Below are positions 25,180-33,844 of a stretch of 33,942 nt of DNA, one piece after another (positions within the stretch are counted from its first letter, which is position 1; every line of letters begins with the position of its first letter). Made by a program: the position numbers and the translations under genes. The notes below the pieces were generated by a model, which was given only the letters and a program-made list of their open reading frames with translations, did no database searches and was not told the DNA's origin. This stretch comes from Chitinivorax tropicus. GTDB lineage: Bacteria; Pseudomonadota; Gammaproteobacteria; Burkholderiales; SCOH01. The stretch spans positions 3,802 through 37,743 of the forward strand of contig NZ_JACHHY010000030.1 in NCBI RefSeq assembly GCF_014202905.1. The letters are read 5' to 3'.

Positions 25180-26292
25180 TTACTGCACGACCAATTCGGC
25201 ATGCAGCGCCCCTGCAGCTTTAATTGCTCGTAAAATAGAAATGATATCGCGGGTATTGGTTTTGATACGGGTCAAGGCTTGTACCAAATCCGCCACGGTG
25301 TTATTGGTTGCGCTAATGAAACCCGTTTCTCTACTTTCACTGACATCCACACGTGAATTTGCAATATTCTCAGTTCTGACATCGGCACCGGTCTGACGTA
25401 CGAAAATTGGTTGGGATACTGTGTTGTCGGTCACAATAGATATCTTCAACTCACCATGGGTAATAGCAACCTTGGCAATACGAACATCACCCCCAGCTAC
25501 AACGGTACCAGTGCGTTCATTGATGACAACTTTGGCACGACTATCTGGCTCTACAGTCAATTTTTCCAACTTCGTGACAAAGTCAACGACGCGCGCAAGA
25601 TACTCCTGCGGAACCTGGATCTCAATAGCTGATGCGTCACGCGCCTGGGCCGCATTTCGACCAAGAGCGCTATTGATGGATGCTGCCATACGCGAGGCGG
25701 TCGTAAAATCCGGATTGGATAGCTGGAATGTCATTTTATTGTTTTCGTCCAGCAACCGGCTGACCACACCTGTTTCGACAGTTGCCCCCCCAGGGACAGA
25801 GCCCACTGTTGGATGGTTTTTCTGAACAACATTACCATTCATATCATATTTATAACCACCGACTGAAACCGGGCCTTGTGCAAGGGCATACACTTTGCCG
25901 TTTACTGCTTTCAATGGTGTGACCAGGAGGCTACCGCCAACCAGGCTACGGGCATCACCCAGAGATGTCACGGTAATGTCCAGTGTGTCACCTGGCCGAG
26001 CGAACGGCGTTAGATTGGCGCTGACCATTACCACCGCAGCATTACGACTGATGACTTCCTCGGGCGTCAAATTGACCCCGAACTGAGACAGCACATTGGC
26101 AATCGATTGTCGGGTTGCCTTATTGCTTGCGGAGTCTCCAGTCCCTGCGAGACCTGTCACCAGTCCATATCCAGAGAGACTATTCTCACGCCAACCGGTC
26201 AAACGTCCTAAATCCTTGATTCTGACTCCCTCTGCATTTGCTATATCAACTATCAATAACAAAGCAAGGAGGCCGATGAAAAACTTATGCAT
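25180..26292 (-). CDS. flgI: Flagellar P-ring protein FlgI
   Basis: About 370-aa periplasmic ring protein with Sec signal peptide MHKFFIGLLALLLIVDIANA. The mature start GVRIKDLGRLTGWRENSLSG and LVTGLAGTGDS are family signatures. C-terminal ALTRIKTNTRDIISILRAIK is typical. The start could also be ATG 26301 or GTG 26328; I prefer 26292, just after the flgH stop. It forms the bushing in the peptidoglycan layer with FlgA as chaperone. Confidence 0.94.
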   Translation of the reverse strand: MHKFFIGLLALLLIVDIANAEGVRIKDLGRLTGWRENSLSGYGLVTGLAGTGDSASNKATRQSIANVLSQFGVNLTPEEVISRNAAVVMVSANLTPFARPGDTLDITVTSLGDARSLVGGSLLVTPLKAVNGKVYALAQGPVSVGGYKYDMNGNVVQKNHPTVGSVPGGATVETGVVSRLLDENNKMTFQLSNPDFTTASRMAASINSALGRNAAQARDASAIEIQVPQEYLARVVDFVTKLEKLTVEPDSRAKVVINERTGTVVAGGDVRIAKVAITHGELKISIVTDNTVSQPIFVRQTGADVRTENIANSRVDVSESRETGFISATNNTVADLVQALTRIKTNTRDIISILRAIKAAGALHAELVVQ

Positions 26293-26294
26293 GC

Positions 26295-26882
26295 TTACCA
26301 TCCAATGAATGCGAGCAGTCGAGACCACCAGCTCGGGCGTTGCCTGCTGGCCAATTCACCTTCCCCCGCATAACTGATATTGGCTTCACCCAATCGGGTC
26401 GATAAAACAGTATTGTTATCCTCAATGTCACGAGGTCTAACCACACCAGTCAATTGAATCTCTTGCTTTTCATCATTGATATTCAGCAATTGTTTACCAG
26501 AGACAACCAAATCACCATTCCGGCGAACCTCCTGCACCGATACAGTAATCTGGGCCAGCAAACGTCCAGAACGCTGAGTTCGTCCTTTCGAATCGAAACC
26601 ATTATCGGTTTGCAAACCCAAGCCATGCTTCAATGCGCCATCCACATCAGCCTTCAAACCAACATCATTCTTCCGGGAAGACCCAAAATCGGTAGAGCTA
26701 CTGGCTGTTGCATTTTCGGTAATTTGTACAGTCAATAAATCACCAACACGATATGCCTTGGCATCTGCTACCAATGAATGAAATGTCCTTTCGTTGTATA
26801 GACTTTCGGCCTTTACACCACCATGCATTACCAAGCACAGCCCAGTCATGGCTATGCACAAGTTCGATTTTAATTTTTCCAT
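26295..26882 (-). CDS. flgH: Flagellar L-ring protein FlgH, apparently non-lipidated
   Basis: 195-aa L-ring subunit (enteric FlgH is about 232). The core signatures YRVGDLLTVQITENATASSS, GRLLAQITVSVQEVRRNGDL and LTGVVRPRDIEDNN are clear. The first 25 residues form a Sec signal ending GGVKA-ES, a signal peptidase I type site. Cys9 and Cys16 are both preceded by Leu and neither fits a lipobox, whereas FlgH is normally a lipoprotein. It sits between flgA and flgI and overlaps the flgA end by 13 nt. Confidence 0.92.
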   Translation of the reverse strand: MEKLKSNLCIAMTGLCLVMHGGVKAESLYNERTFHSLVADAKAYRVGDLLTVQITENATASSSTDFGSSRKNDVGLKADVDGALKHGLGLQTDNGFDSKGRTQRSGRLLAQITVSVQEVRRNGDLVVSGKQLLNINDEKQEIQLTGVVRPRDIEDNNTVLSTRLGEANISYAGEGELASRQRPSWWSRLLAFIGW

Positions 26883-27832
26883 TGTGCCCCCATCGCAATC
26901 AACACTCCTGGGCGAATAACTTTGCCATTAACAGGTGCCGTACCATGAGCGGGTTTCACCTGAATAATTTGTCCTATTTGCCCATCCGCAAGTGCAATGG
27001 CCTCCGTTTCAAGTGTAATACCACCAGTATGGATACTCAGTATCACGCTGCTACCCTGCGAAACTGCGGGGGGAATATACAGATGGCTTCGCCTGAGCAC
27101 CTTCCCAGGCATAAGAGTTTGCTTAAGCTGAATACTTTCATCACATGAAACAACCATATCAGGTGTATTAGTCATATCAACAGTTTGCTGCCGAAACAAC
27201 AGACATGGCACGGGAATATGGGCGGGTATTTCTTGCTGGCTAACCCAGCCTGTACGGAGAATTGAAACATTAAAACCTAGGCTAACTGTTCGGGCGTATT
27301 GACCATCTACAAAAACGTCAAAAGACGTGAACATCTTACTACTCACCCCAGAGCCTGTGATGCGTGCCTGCCGGTATGTAACATCTCCGGTAGGTATCTG
27401 AATCTGATCGTTGCCGCCAACGTAACTGGCTGCCACCTGATCATTTGCAAACCTCTGGATCAACAACAGCTTTCCTTTTTCAACCAATTCATCCAGTGAC
27501 AATAACTGAGTCGCTGAAGTGATTGTTACCTTCTCGCTACCATGCCAAGCCAACCTTGAGAAGACACGCCGATCATATTGTTGAATAAGTCTATTTACCG
27601 CTTGTTGGCTCACGACCAGTTTAGACCCCACGCGAGGAAATGATATAACGGGTATATTGCGTAACATGATGCAGTCAGATTCAATATCACAATTGACGGT
27701 AGCAATATCACCAATCAGGGCAACGCGTTTGCTAAGTTGGACCGAATCCTTCAATTGCATGCCGACCACTGCTTGCGATGCAGGGGTAAGCAAGCCAAAA
27801 ATTATGAAAAAATATAACTTCAACTTAGACAT
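26870..27832 (-). CDS. flgA: P-ring assembly chaperone FlgA, long form
   Basis: About 320 aa, longer than the usual 220-240. It has a signal peptide (MSKLKLYFFIIFGLLTPASQA) and a poorly conserved N-terminal part with a Cys pair (NCDIESDC). A C-terminal SAF-like region follows: MPGKVLRRSHLYIPPAVSQG and GQIIQVKPAHGTAPVNGKVI. ATG 27832 is preferred to a TTG at 27841. It assists FlgI polymerisation in the periplasm. Confidence 0.88.
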   Translation of the reverse strand: MSKLKLYFFIIFGLLTPASQAVVGMQLKDSVQLSKRVALIGDIATVNCDIESDCIMLRNIPVISFPRVGSKLVVSQQAVNRLIQQYDRRVFSRLAWHGSEKVTITSATQLLSLDELVEKGKLLLIQRFANDQVAASYVGGNDQIQIPTGDVTYRQARITGSGVSSKMFTSFDVFVDGQYARTVSLGFNVSILRTGWVSQQEIPAHIPVPCLLFRQQTVDMTNTPDMVVSCDESIQLKQTLMPGKVLRRSHLYIPPAVSQGSSVILSIHTGGITLETEAIALADGQIGQIIQVKPAHGTAPVNGKVIRPGVLIAMGAQWKN

Positions 27833-27842
27833 TGTGCACAAG

Positions 27843-28613
27843 TCAACGACGTAAATTATTAGTTATACCCATAATTTCGTCAGATGCCTGAACAAGTTTA
27901 CTACCCATTTCATAGGCACGCTGAGCAAGCATCAAACTGACCATTTCTGAGATCATGTCAACATTTGCATTTTCCAGAGCACCTTGACTCAAGGTCCCTA
28001 ATCCAATCGTCCCCGGCTGCCCTGAAATGGCCTCCCCGGATTTCTCACTTGCCTGGTAGACGCCACCACCCTGCGCTCTAAGTGCACTTGGCTGATTGAA
28101 ATTAACCAATTCTATGCGACCTAACTCCACAGAAGGCCGACTGTCTTTGAAGATAGCTTCAACACGACCATCTGCAAGAATACGAAGTGTATCGGTGTCT
28201 TCCGGAAGCTGAATCATGGGCTGTAGTGGGTAGCCAGCTTGGTTTGTCAATACACGATTCGAATCAAGTTTCAAACTCCCCCCTCTGCCATATGCAATGG
28301 AGCCATCTGGTAAAAGGAAAGGGATAAATCCGGCGCCTTGAATCGATAAGTCAAATGAGTCATTAGTAGTTTTTAACGTACCAGGGGTGAAATCCATCTC
28401 AACCTGTGCAACACTGACAGTACTTTGGGGGCCGACTGGAATTTTAGAGGTTATTTGGGGTTGATCCAACCCATGCGCAATAACCTCCTGAAAATTAACT
28501 TTAGATTTCTTAAAACCCGTGGTATTTATATTAGTTAAATTACTAGCGACTGCATCAATTTGTGCCTGTTGTGCGCCCATGCCGTTGGCGCCAATATATA
28601 AAGCTTCGATCAT
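27843..28613 (-). CDS. flgG: Distal rod protein FlgG
   Basis: 256-aa rod protein of normal length. The N-terminus has IEALYIGANGMGAQQAQIDA and NLTNINTTGFKKSK; the C-terminus has NANVDMISEMVSLMLAQRAY and EIMGITNNLRR. ATG 28613 is chosen because GAGGT lies 8 nt upstream; a TTG at 28619 opens the frame slightly earlier. Confidence 0.95.
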   Translation of the reverse strand: MIEALYIGANGMGAQQAQIDAVASNLTNINTTGFKKSKVNFQEVIAHGLDQPQITSKIPVGPQSTVSVAQVEMDFTPGTLKTTNDSFDLSIQGAGFIPFLLPDGSIAYGRGGSLKLDSNRVLTNQAGYPLQPMIQLPEDTDTLRILADGRVEAIFKDSRPSVELGRIELVNFNQPSALRAQGGGVYQASEKSGEAISGQPGTIGLGTLSQGALENANVDMISEMVSLMLAQRAYEMGSKLVQASDEIMGITNNLRR

Positions 28614-28636
28614 AATCAATACCTCAATGCAATTTC

Positions 28637-29350
28637 TTAAAACTCACCCAGTTTTTGAATACTTTTTCCTAGCGTTTCGTCATAGGCCTGAACAAGACGT
28701 TGACTTGCTTCGAAATGACGCATCGTCTCCATAAGAGACATCATTTCACGCAATGGAACAACGTTTGCAGCTTCGAGCGACCCGGATGCGATAACCGTAT
28801 TTCCACTTTCAGTCGGCTCCACAGTTTCACTAGGGATTAGCAAGCAATTTCCGAGGGATCTCATTTGAATATCAGGATCGAATTTTGCAAATCGAAGCCT
28901 ATCCACAGGTTTACCATCAGCAATGATTAAACCTTGCTTATCAATGTTGATTTCACCAAATCCAACAGTAATTTCTCCCTGCTGTCCTAATAGCGGGTGC
29001 CCTGAGGCCGTCACGAGACGCCCCTGCCCATCAACTTGAAAATTACCCTGTCGCGTATATGCGACTCCTCCATCACTCTGAACAACGAAAAAAGAGTTAT
29101 CCTGAATGGCAAGGTCTAATGTTCGCTGTGTTTGCTTGATTGCACCAGCACTAAGATCAGTTGCAGGAATGCTAATTTGCGCACCCACTGCCATATCCAA
29201 CTGGGACATATGCGAAAAAAAAGGTCGGCTGATACTTATCTGACGCCGGTACCCAGGTGTGGTCGCATTTACCATATTGCGGGACAAAGTATCAACACGC
29301 TGAAGATCAGAGTGCATAGCTTGAACTGTTAATGTCAGCGCGTCATTCAT
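28637..29350 (-). CDS. flgF: Proximal rod protein FlgF
   Basis: 237-aa member of the FlgF/FlgG family. N-terminus LTLTVQAMHSDLQRVDTLSR and NMVNATTPGYRRQ, central DNSFFVVQSDGGVAYTRQGN, C-terminus LEAANVVPLREMMSLMETMR. Paired with flgG as in most systems. It follows flhA by 31 nt. Confidence 0.92.
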   Translation of the reverse strand: MNDALTLTVQAMHSDLQRVDTLSRNMVNATTPGYRRQISISRPFFSHMSQLDMAVGAQISIPATDLSAGAIKQTQRTLDLAIQDNSFFVVQSDGGVAYTRQGNFQVDGQGRLVTASGHPLLGQQGEITVGFGEINIDKQGLIIADGKPVDRLRFAKFDPDIQMRSLGNCLLIPSETVEPTESGNTVIASGSLEAANVVPLREMMSLMETMRHFEASQRLVQAYDETLGKSIQKLGEF

Positions 29351-29381
29351 GGAGTGGGTTACCTGATATTCTTACAGCTAA

Positions 29382-31436
29382 TTATTGTATAGATACGGCG
29401 CCGAATGCCCGTAATTCAATAGTATTTGGGATTTCTGAAAGCGATAAAACACGCAAGTGCGGCATCATGCGCTCAGACAATGATCGGATATGCCGCCGTA
29501 GCTCAGGCGAACAAAGCAATACAGGTAGCAAGTTACTTTTCATCATGCGTTCCACCTGCAGAGCCAGTTGGCGCATTACACGCTCCGCAAACTGCGGATC
29601 GAGCACCATTGCCCCTCCGTTTTCAATTGACTGCACGCCTTGTGCAAATTGATGCTCAATTGCAGGATCTAAAGTCAGCACCTGAAGTACACTTTGATTG
29701 TTGACCAATCCCTGGCAAATCATCGGGCCGAGTCGTTGACGTGCCAGCTCGGTCAGATAACTGGCATCCTTATTAAATTTTGCACCATCTGAGAGGGTTT
29801 CAAGTATGGCTTGCAAGTTCCGAATGGATACTTTCTCACGCAGCAGATTTTGCAATACCTTTTGTATTTCCCCGGTAGAGAGAAGAACTGGAACCAACTC
29901 TTCAACCAATCCTTGCTGCTGTTGACGCACCCGGTTTAACAATCTCTCAGTTTCGGCACGAGTCAGCAAAGAAGCAGACTGCTGACGCAGTACTTCACAT
30001 AAGTGCGTAATGAAAACAGTTGCTCCGTCAACTAATGTATATTTCCCTCTCCGTGCTGCCTCTTTCTCCTCATGCTCAATCCAAATCGCCGGTAAGCCAT
30101 AGCTTGGATCTTTGGTTTCAACCCCCTTCAGCTTCATGGGATTCCCAGCAGCATGGATGGCCAGGGTGTAACCTGGCATGATTTCTCCACGAGCAACAGT
30201 CACACCAAAAATTGAAATCTCGTAATGGTTGAGGGATAGTCGATCTGCTTCACGAAGCTTAATCTTCGGCAGTACCAAACCAGACTCAACTGCATATTGT
30301 TTGCGGAAAGTAGCAATGCGCTCCATTAGTACCAATTCGTCACCACCGAGTTGTGGTGCAAGATTATTGGCAATGAAAATTTCAACGGGCTCTACGGTGA
30401 GCTCGTTATATGCATCGTTCTCTATTGCAATATTTGCTTCTTCATCAGGCAAGGAATCCTCATTTGCCCTATCACCCAAACTGGCCTGTTTAGCAAGCAA
30501 AGCTGCGATCAGAAAGAAAACAGCAAGTACTGCAGCTGGCAATACAGGGATGCCAGGAAGGAAAAGTAACCCTAGCAGTGCTACGGATACCAACAACAAG
30601 GTTTTAGGAAAAGTGGTGAGTTGTCGTAATACCTCTTTACTTAACTGACCATCTGATGCAGAGCGGGTAACTATGATGCCGGTACCAACAGAGATCACCA
30701 ACGCTGGTACTTGCGTCACGATACCATCACCAATAGTCAACAAGGTGAAAGTCTGCAATGCCTGCCCCCATTGCATGTTCATTTGCATGACACCAATTAC
30801 TAAGCCACCAATGATATTGATGAGCATAATAATGATGCCAGCTATTGCATCACCTTTCACAAATTTGCTAGCACCATCCATGGCACCGTAAAAGCCAGCT
30901 TCCTTTTCCAAATTTTTACGCCGGCGCTTGGCCTCTTCCTGGTCAATGAAACCCATGTTTAAGTCAGCGTCAATACTCATCTGCTGCCCAGGCATACTAT
31001 CCAGTGTAAATCGAGCAGCAACCTCAGAAACGCGCTGAGCCCCGCTAGTCACAACAATATATTGTACGACAATTAATATTAGAAAAACAATTAAACCAAT
31101 AGCATAGTTACCGCCAACCACATAACTACCAACTGCGCCAATAACCTTCCCAGCATCTCCATGACTGAGAATTAGACGCGTTGCGGCGACATTAAGCGAC
31201 AGGCGAAATAAAGTCGCCACTAACAAAAGTGATGGAAAAGTAGAGAATTCTACTGGCTTTGCCATGTAGAAAGTCAACAATAAAATAAGTAATGCGAAAC
31301 TAAAATTAAATAAAATCAGAAAATCCAATAAGGCAGGCGGGATCGGTGTAAATAACACCATCAAAATACCAAGAACCAGCATGACCAATACAATATCAGC
31401 ATGCCGCCCCATGGCGCGTCGCAATGAAATCATCAT
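29382..31436 (-). CDS. flhA: Flagellar export gate protein FlhA
   Basis: 684-aa export gate component of normal length. Eight or so membrane helices fill the first 320 residues. The conserved FHIPEP region has AARFTLDSMPGQQMSIDADL, RRRKNLEKEAGFYGAMDGAS and KFVKGDAIAGI. The cytoplasmic domain (about 340-684) includes GVTVARGEIMPGYTLAIHAA and DPSYGLPAIWI. It forms the nonameric docking ring for substrates. Start overlaps the flhB stop as ATGA. Confidence 0.97.
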   Translation of the reverse strand: MMISLRRAMGRHADIVLVMLVLGILMVLFTPIPPALLDFLILFNFSFALLILLLTFYMAKPVEFSTFPSLLLVATLFRLSLNVAATRLILSHGDAGKVIGAVGSYVVGGNYAIGLIVFLILIVVQYIVVTSGAQRVSEVAARFTLDSMPGQQMSIDADLNMGFIDQEEAKRRRKNLEKEAGFYGAMDGASKFVKGDAIAGIIIMLINIIGGLVIGVMQMNMQWGQALQTFTLLTIGDGIVTQVPALVISVGTGIIVTRSASDGQLSKEVLRQLTTFPKTLLLVSVALLGLLFLPGIPVLPAAVLAVFFLIAALLAKQASLGDRANEDSLPDEEANIAIENDAYNELTVEPVEIFIANNLAPQLGGDELVLMERIATFRKQYAVESGLVLPKIKLREADRLSLNHYEISIFGVTVARGEIMPGYTLAIHAAGNPMKLKGVETKDPSYGLPAIWIEHEEKEAARRGKYTLVDGATVFITHLCEVLRQQSASLLTRAETERLLNRVRQQQQGLVEELVPVLLSTGEIQKVLQNLLREKVSIRNLQAILETLSDGAKFNKDASYLTELARQRLGPMICQGLVNNQSVLQVLTLDPAIEHQFAQGVQSIENGGAMVLDPQFAERVMRQLALQVERMMKSNLLPVLLCSPELRRHIRSLSERMMPHLRVLSLSEIPNTIELRAFGAVSIQ

Positions 31437-32518
31437 GACTCCGCCCTCCGCTGTTGCCGGGCAGTTCTAGCAGCAAAAACCCAGATCAATATTTTTGCAA
31501 TCTGCGGATAAAGAGACTCAGGAACGTAATTACTGCTTTCCACCTGTCGGAATAATGTGCGGGCGAGAGGCGGATTTTGTACGATAGCTACATGGTGCCG
31601 CACAGCAAGCTCCCGCATTTTCACTGCTAGTTCACCCGCGCCTTTTGCAACGACCATCGGCGCCGGCATACTGCCATGTGCGTATTTGATAGCTATTGCA
31701 TAATGCGTTGGATTGGTGATCAACACATCCGCCTCGGGAACACCAGATAGACTCTTGGTGCGCCTTAACAACTCCAAGCGTATTTCTTTAAGGCGAGCAC
31801 GAATTCTTGGATCCCCTTCGCGCTGCTTATATTCCTCCTTAATTTCACGTTTACTCATCCGCATTTGCCGTGTAAATTCCCATCTTACATAAATAACATC
31901 TAACATAGCCAGGACAAGCATCGTCAAAATCAATTTGACTAACAACGATCCACCTTCTGTTAGAAGAATTTTTGGGAGCAATTTACTATCAACAGTGCTT
32001 AGCATCGCAAGTCTTTTACTTATTTCCAATAAGCTGACAACCAACACAAAGCCAACTATCAAAAGCTTTAAAAGACTTTTTGCCCCCTCATAAAGCATTT
32101 TCAGCGAGAAAAGCTTCTTAAGTCCAGCTGCAGGATTAAGCCTATTAAAATCCGGTTGAATGGGCTTAAAGCTAAAGATGGGGCCAGTTTGGATAAAGCT
32201 TGATAACACCGCCGCCACTACAATCACCATGATGAATGGTAAAAGTGGTGATACGGCTGCAACCGCAATCTCCTCAAGCCAGTCCAACAATGACTCTACA
32301 GACCATTCAATTATTTTTACGTCATAAAGAACAGCTTGTTCAACCTTGGCAAGTTCTATAATGGTTTTCCAGCCAGACGAATAGACAAATAGTGAGACGC
32401 CAGCAAGTATCCCTACATACGCCAAGTCAGCACTCTTAGCAACCATCCCCTTCTTGCGAGCTTGCTCAAGTTTATATGGGGTTGCCGTCTCGTTGCGATC
32501 AAGTTCTTGCTCCGCCAT
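31433..32518 (-). CDS. flhB: Flagellar export switch protein FlhB
   Basis: 361-aa protein with four membrane helices and a cytoplasmic autocleavage domain. The NPTH cleavage motif is intact at residues 269-272 (VLITNPTHYAIAIKY), preceded by the conserved EYKQREGDPRIRARLKE. N-terminal RNETATPYKLEQARKKGMVA is typical. It controls the change from rod/hook to filament export together with FliK. 3 nt after fliR. Confidence 0.97.
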   Translation of the reverse strand: MAEQELDRNETATPYKLEQARKKGMVAKSADLAYVGILAGVSLFVYSSGWKTIIELAKVEQAVLYDVKIIEWSVESLLDWLEEIAVAAVSPLLPFIMVIVVAAVLSSFIQTGPIFSFKPIQPDFNRLNPAAGLKKLFSLKMLYEGAKSLLKLLIVGFVLVVSLLEISKRLAMLSTVDSKLLPKILLTEGGSLLVKLILTMLVLAMLDVIYVRWEFTRQMRMSKREIKEEYKQREGDPRIRARLKEIRLELLRRTKSLSGVPEADVLITNPTHYAIAIKYAHGSMPAPMVVAKGAGELAVKMRELAVRHHVAIVQNPPLARTLFRQVESSNYVPESLYPQIAKILIWVFAARTARQQRRAES

Positions 32519-32521
32519 TCT

Positions 32522-33286
32522 TTATACCAGTAAATCTTCCCAATAGTTAAAAATATCATTAAATATTACAAATGCAGCCGGCCCAAAATAATGAACGGCC
32601 AATGACAACATAAATAAGCCCCCAATTATTTTAATTGGCATACTAATTATAAAGATATTGAGTTGTGGAATATTACGAGATAAAACAGCCATTCCAAATT
32701 CTATAAACAACAAGAAAAAAGCAACAGGTGCTGCAAGTGCGAATCCCTGACTAAACATAATTCCAATTCGCTTGCCAAGTAAAACAGGATTGAAATTCAA
32801 CAGCACCTGACCCAATGGAACATAATTCAATGATGCGGAGAAGCCTCTAATCAAAGCGTGATGAAAATTACCAACAAAGAAAATCAAGATGGCAAGTAAA
32901 TCAAGCATGGAAGCAAGCACCGGTGATTGCTGCTTAGTAACGGGATCAATCAGGCTTGCAACGGAAAAACCGATCTGAAGATCCAATAAGCGCCCCGCCA
33001 TGGAGAAGACTGCAAATGCAGAAAAAATACCAAATGCCATTAACACTCCTAATAAAAACTCTGTTACACAGAGCACAATTAAAGGAAGTGTGCCATCTAA
33101 CAATATCTGACCTTCGCCGCTATGAATATGCGCCAAACAAATAGACAAACCAATAACAATGAGGAGTCGAACCCTAGATGGAATCGAAAATCCACTTATT
33201 ATCGGAGTTAACAATAAGAGCCCAGTCAGCCTAGCCATGCAAAGCATGGTCCCTATCCCACCAAAAAAATGGACTGAATCGTTCAT
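32522..33286 (-). CDS. fliR: Flagellar export gate protein FliR
   Basis: 254-aa protein with about six membrane helices. Signatures include ARLTGLLLLTPIISGFSIPS, FSVASLIDPVTKQQSPVLAS and FFVGNFHHALIRGF. It packs in the FliP5-FliQ4-FliR1 gate. Distinctly AT-rich compared with genes at the other end of the operon. Confidence 0.95.
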   Translation of the reverse strand: MNDSVHFFGGIGTMLCMARLTGLLLLTPIISGFSIPSRVRLLIVIGLSICLAHIHSGEGQILLDGTLPLIVLCVTEFLLGVLMAFGIFSAFAVFSMAGRLLDLQIGFSVASLIDPVTKQQSPVLASMLDLLAILIFFVGNFHHALIRGFSASLNYVPLGQVLLNFNPVLLGKRIGIMFSQGFALAAPVAFFLLFIEFGMAVLSRNIPQLNIFIISMPIKIIGGLFMLSLAVHYFGPAAFVIFNDIFNYWEDLLV

Positions 33287-33304
33287 ACTTAGGAAAATGA
33301 GCTT

Positions 33305-33571
33305 CTATAAATACCGAGGGATACTAACGATTAACTGAGTTGCAAATGTTAGTAGTACTTGAAGCATCCACGGTCCAAATATGGACAATGCAATAGCGGC
33401 AGCAAAGAGCTTAGGCACAAAACTGATGGACATGTCTTGAATTTGAGTAATAACTTGAACAATGCTAATTACAAGCCCTGCCGCCACCGCAATAAGCAAT
33501 ACAGGCGCTGTTAAGGCCAGGCAAGTCCAAATCATACTGGACATTATTTGCTGAACTTGATCAACTTGCAT
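33305..33571 (-). CDS. fliQ: Flagellar export gate protein FliQ
   Basis: 88-aa protein with two membrane helices (about 15-38 and 52-76). The motif LVISIVQVITQIQDMSISFV is typical and the length normal. It is the first gene of the flagellar run. ATG 33571 is preferred to a TTG one codon upstream. No strong ribosome site is visible. Confidence 0.95.
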   Translation of the reverse strand: MQVDQVQQIMSSMIWTCLALTAPVLLIAVAAGLVISIVQVITQIQDMSISFVPKLFAAAIALSIFGPWMLQVLLTFATQLIVSIPRYL

Positions 33572-33844
33572 CAATTTAATGTACCGTGATTAGTATCAAT
33601 CTGAAATTATGATATTCTGAAGCTTTAGATAAAAAAACCTCAAGGAGTTTGATTTAAATCACCCTTACACGAATTTTTTAAAATTTACACGCTTCGAATG
33701 CAACACCCCACATTGCCTTGACATCGCTCTGATATTTATAAGGTTTTTTTAACTTGAATGACGAGTAATATATGATACAGGATTTATACCATCTAAAAAA
33801 GAGCCGCTGCAAAAATTATGGTAATCCACCAGGATCTTATGGCC
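33572..33844 (-). promoter_or_regulatory. AT-rich upstream region of the flagellar operon
   Basis: This 273-nt gene-free stretch must hold the operon promoter unless the operon is longer to the right. It has many A/T runs. I searched by eye for sigma54 (GG-N10-GC), sigma28 and sigma70 elements on the minus strand and found no good match, so the promoter remains unassigned. Confidence 0.4.

Noticed and set aside
13905-33571. Non-flagellar type III injectisome
   Set aside because: Rod (FlgB, C, F, G), hook (FlgE, FlgD), P-ring and L-ring genes are present and no secretin, needle or translocon gene is seen.
33680-33710. Sigma54-like promoter upstream of fliQ
   Set aside because: GGCA and TTGCA are present on the minus strand but the GG-to-GC distance is 16 instead of 12 bases.
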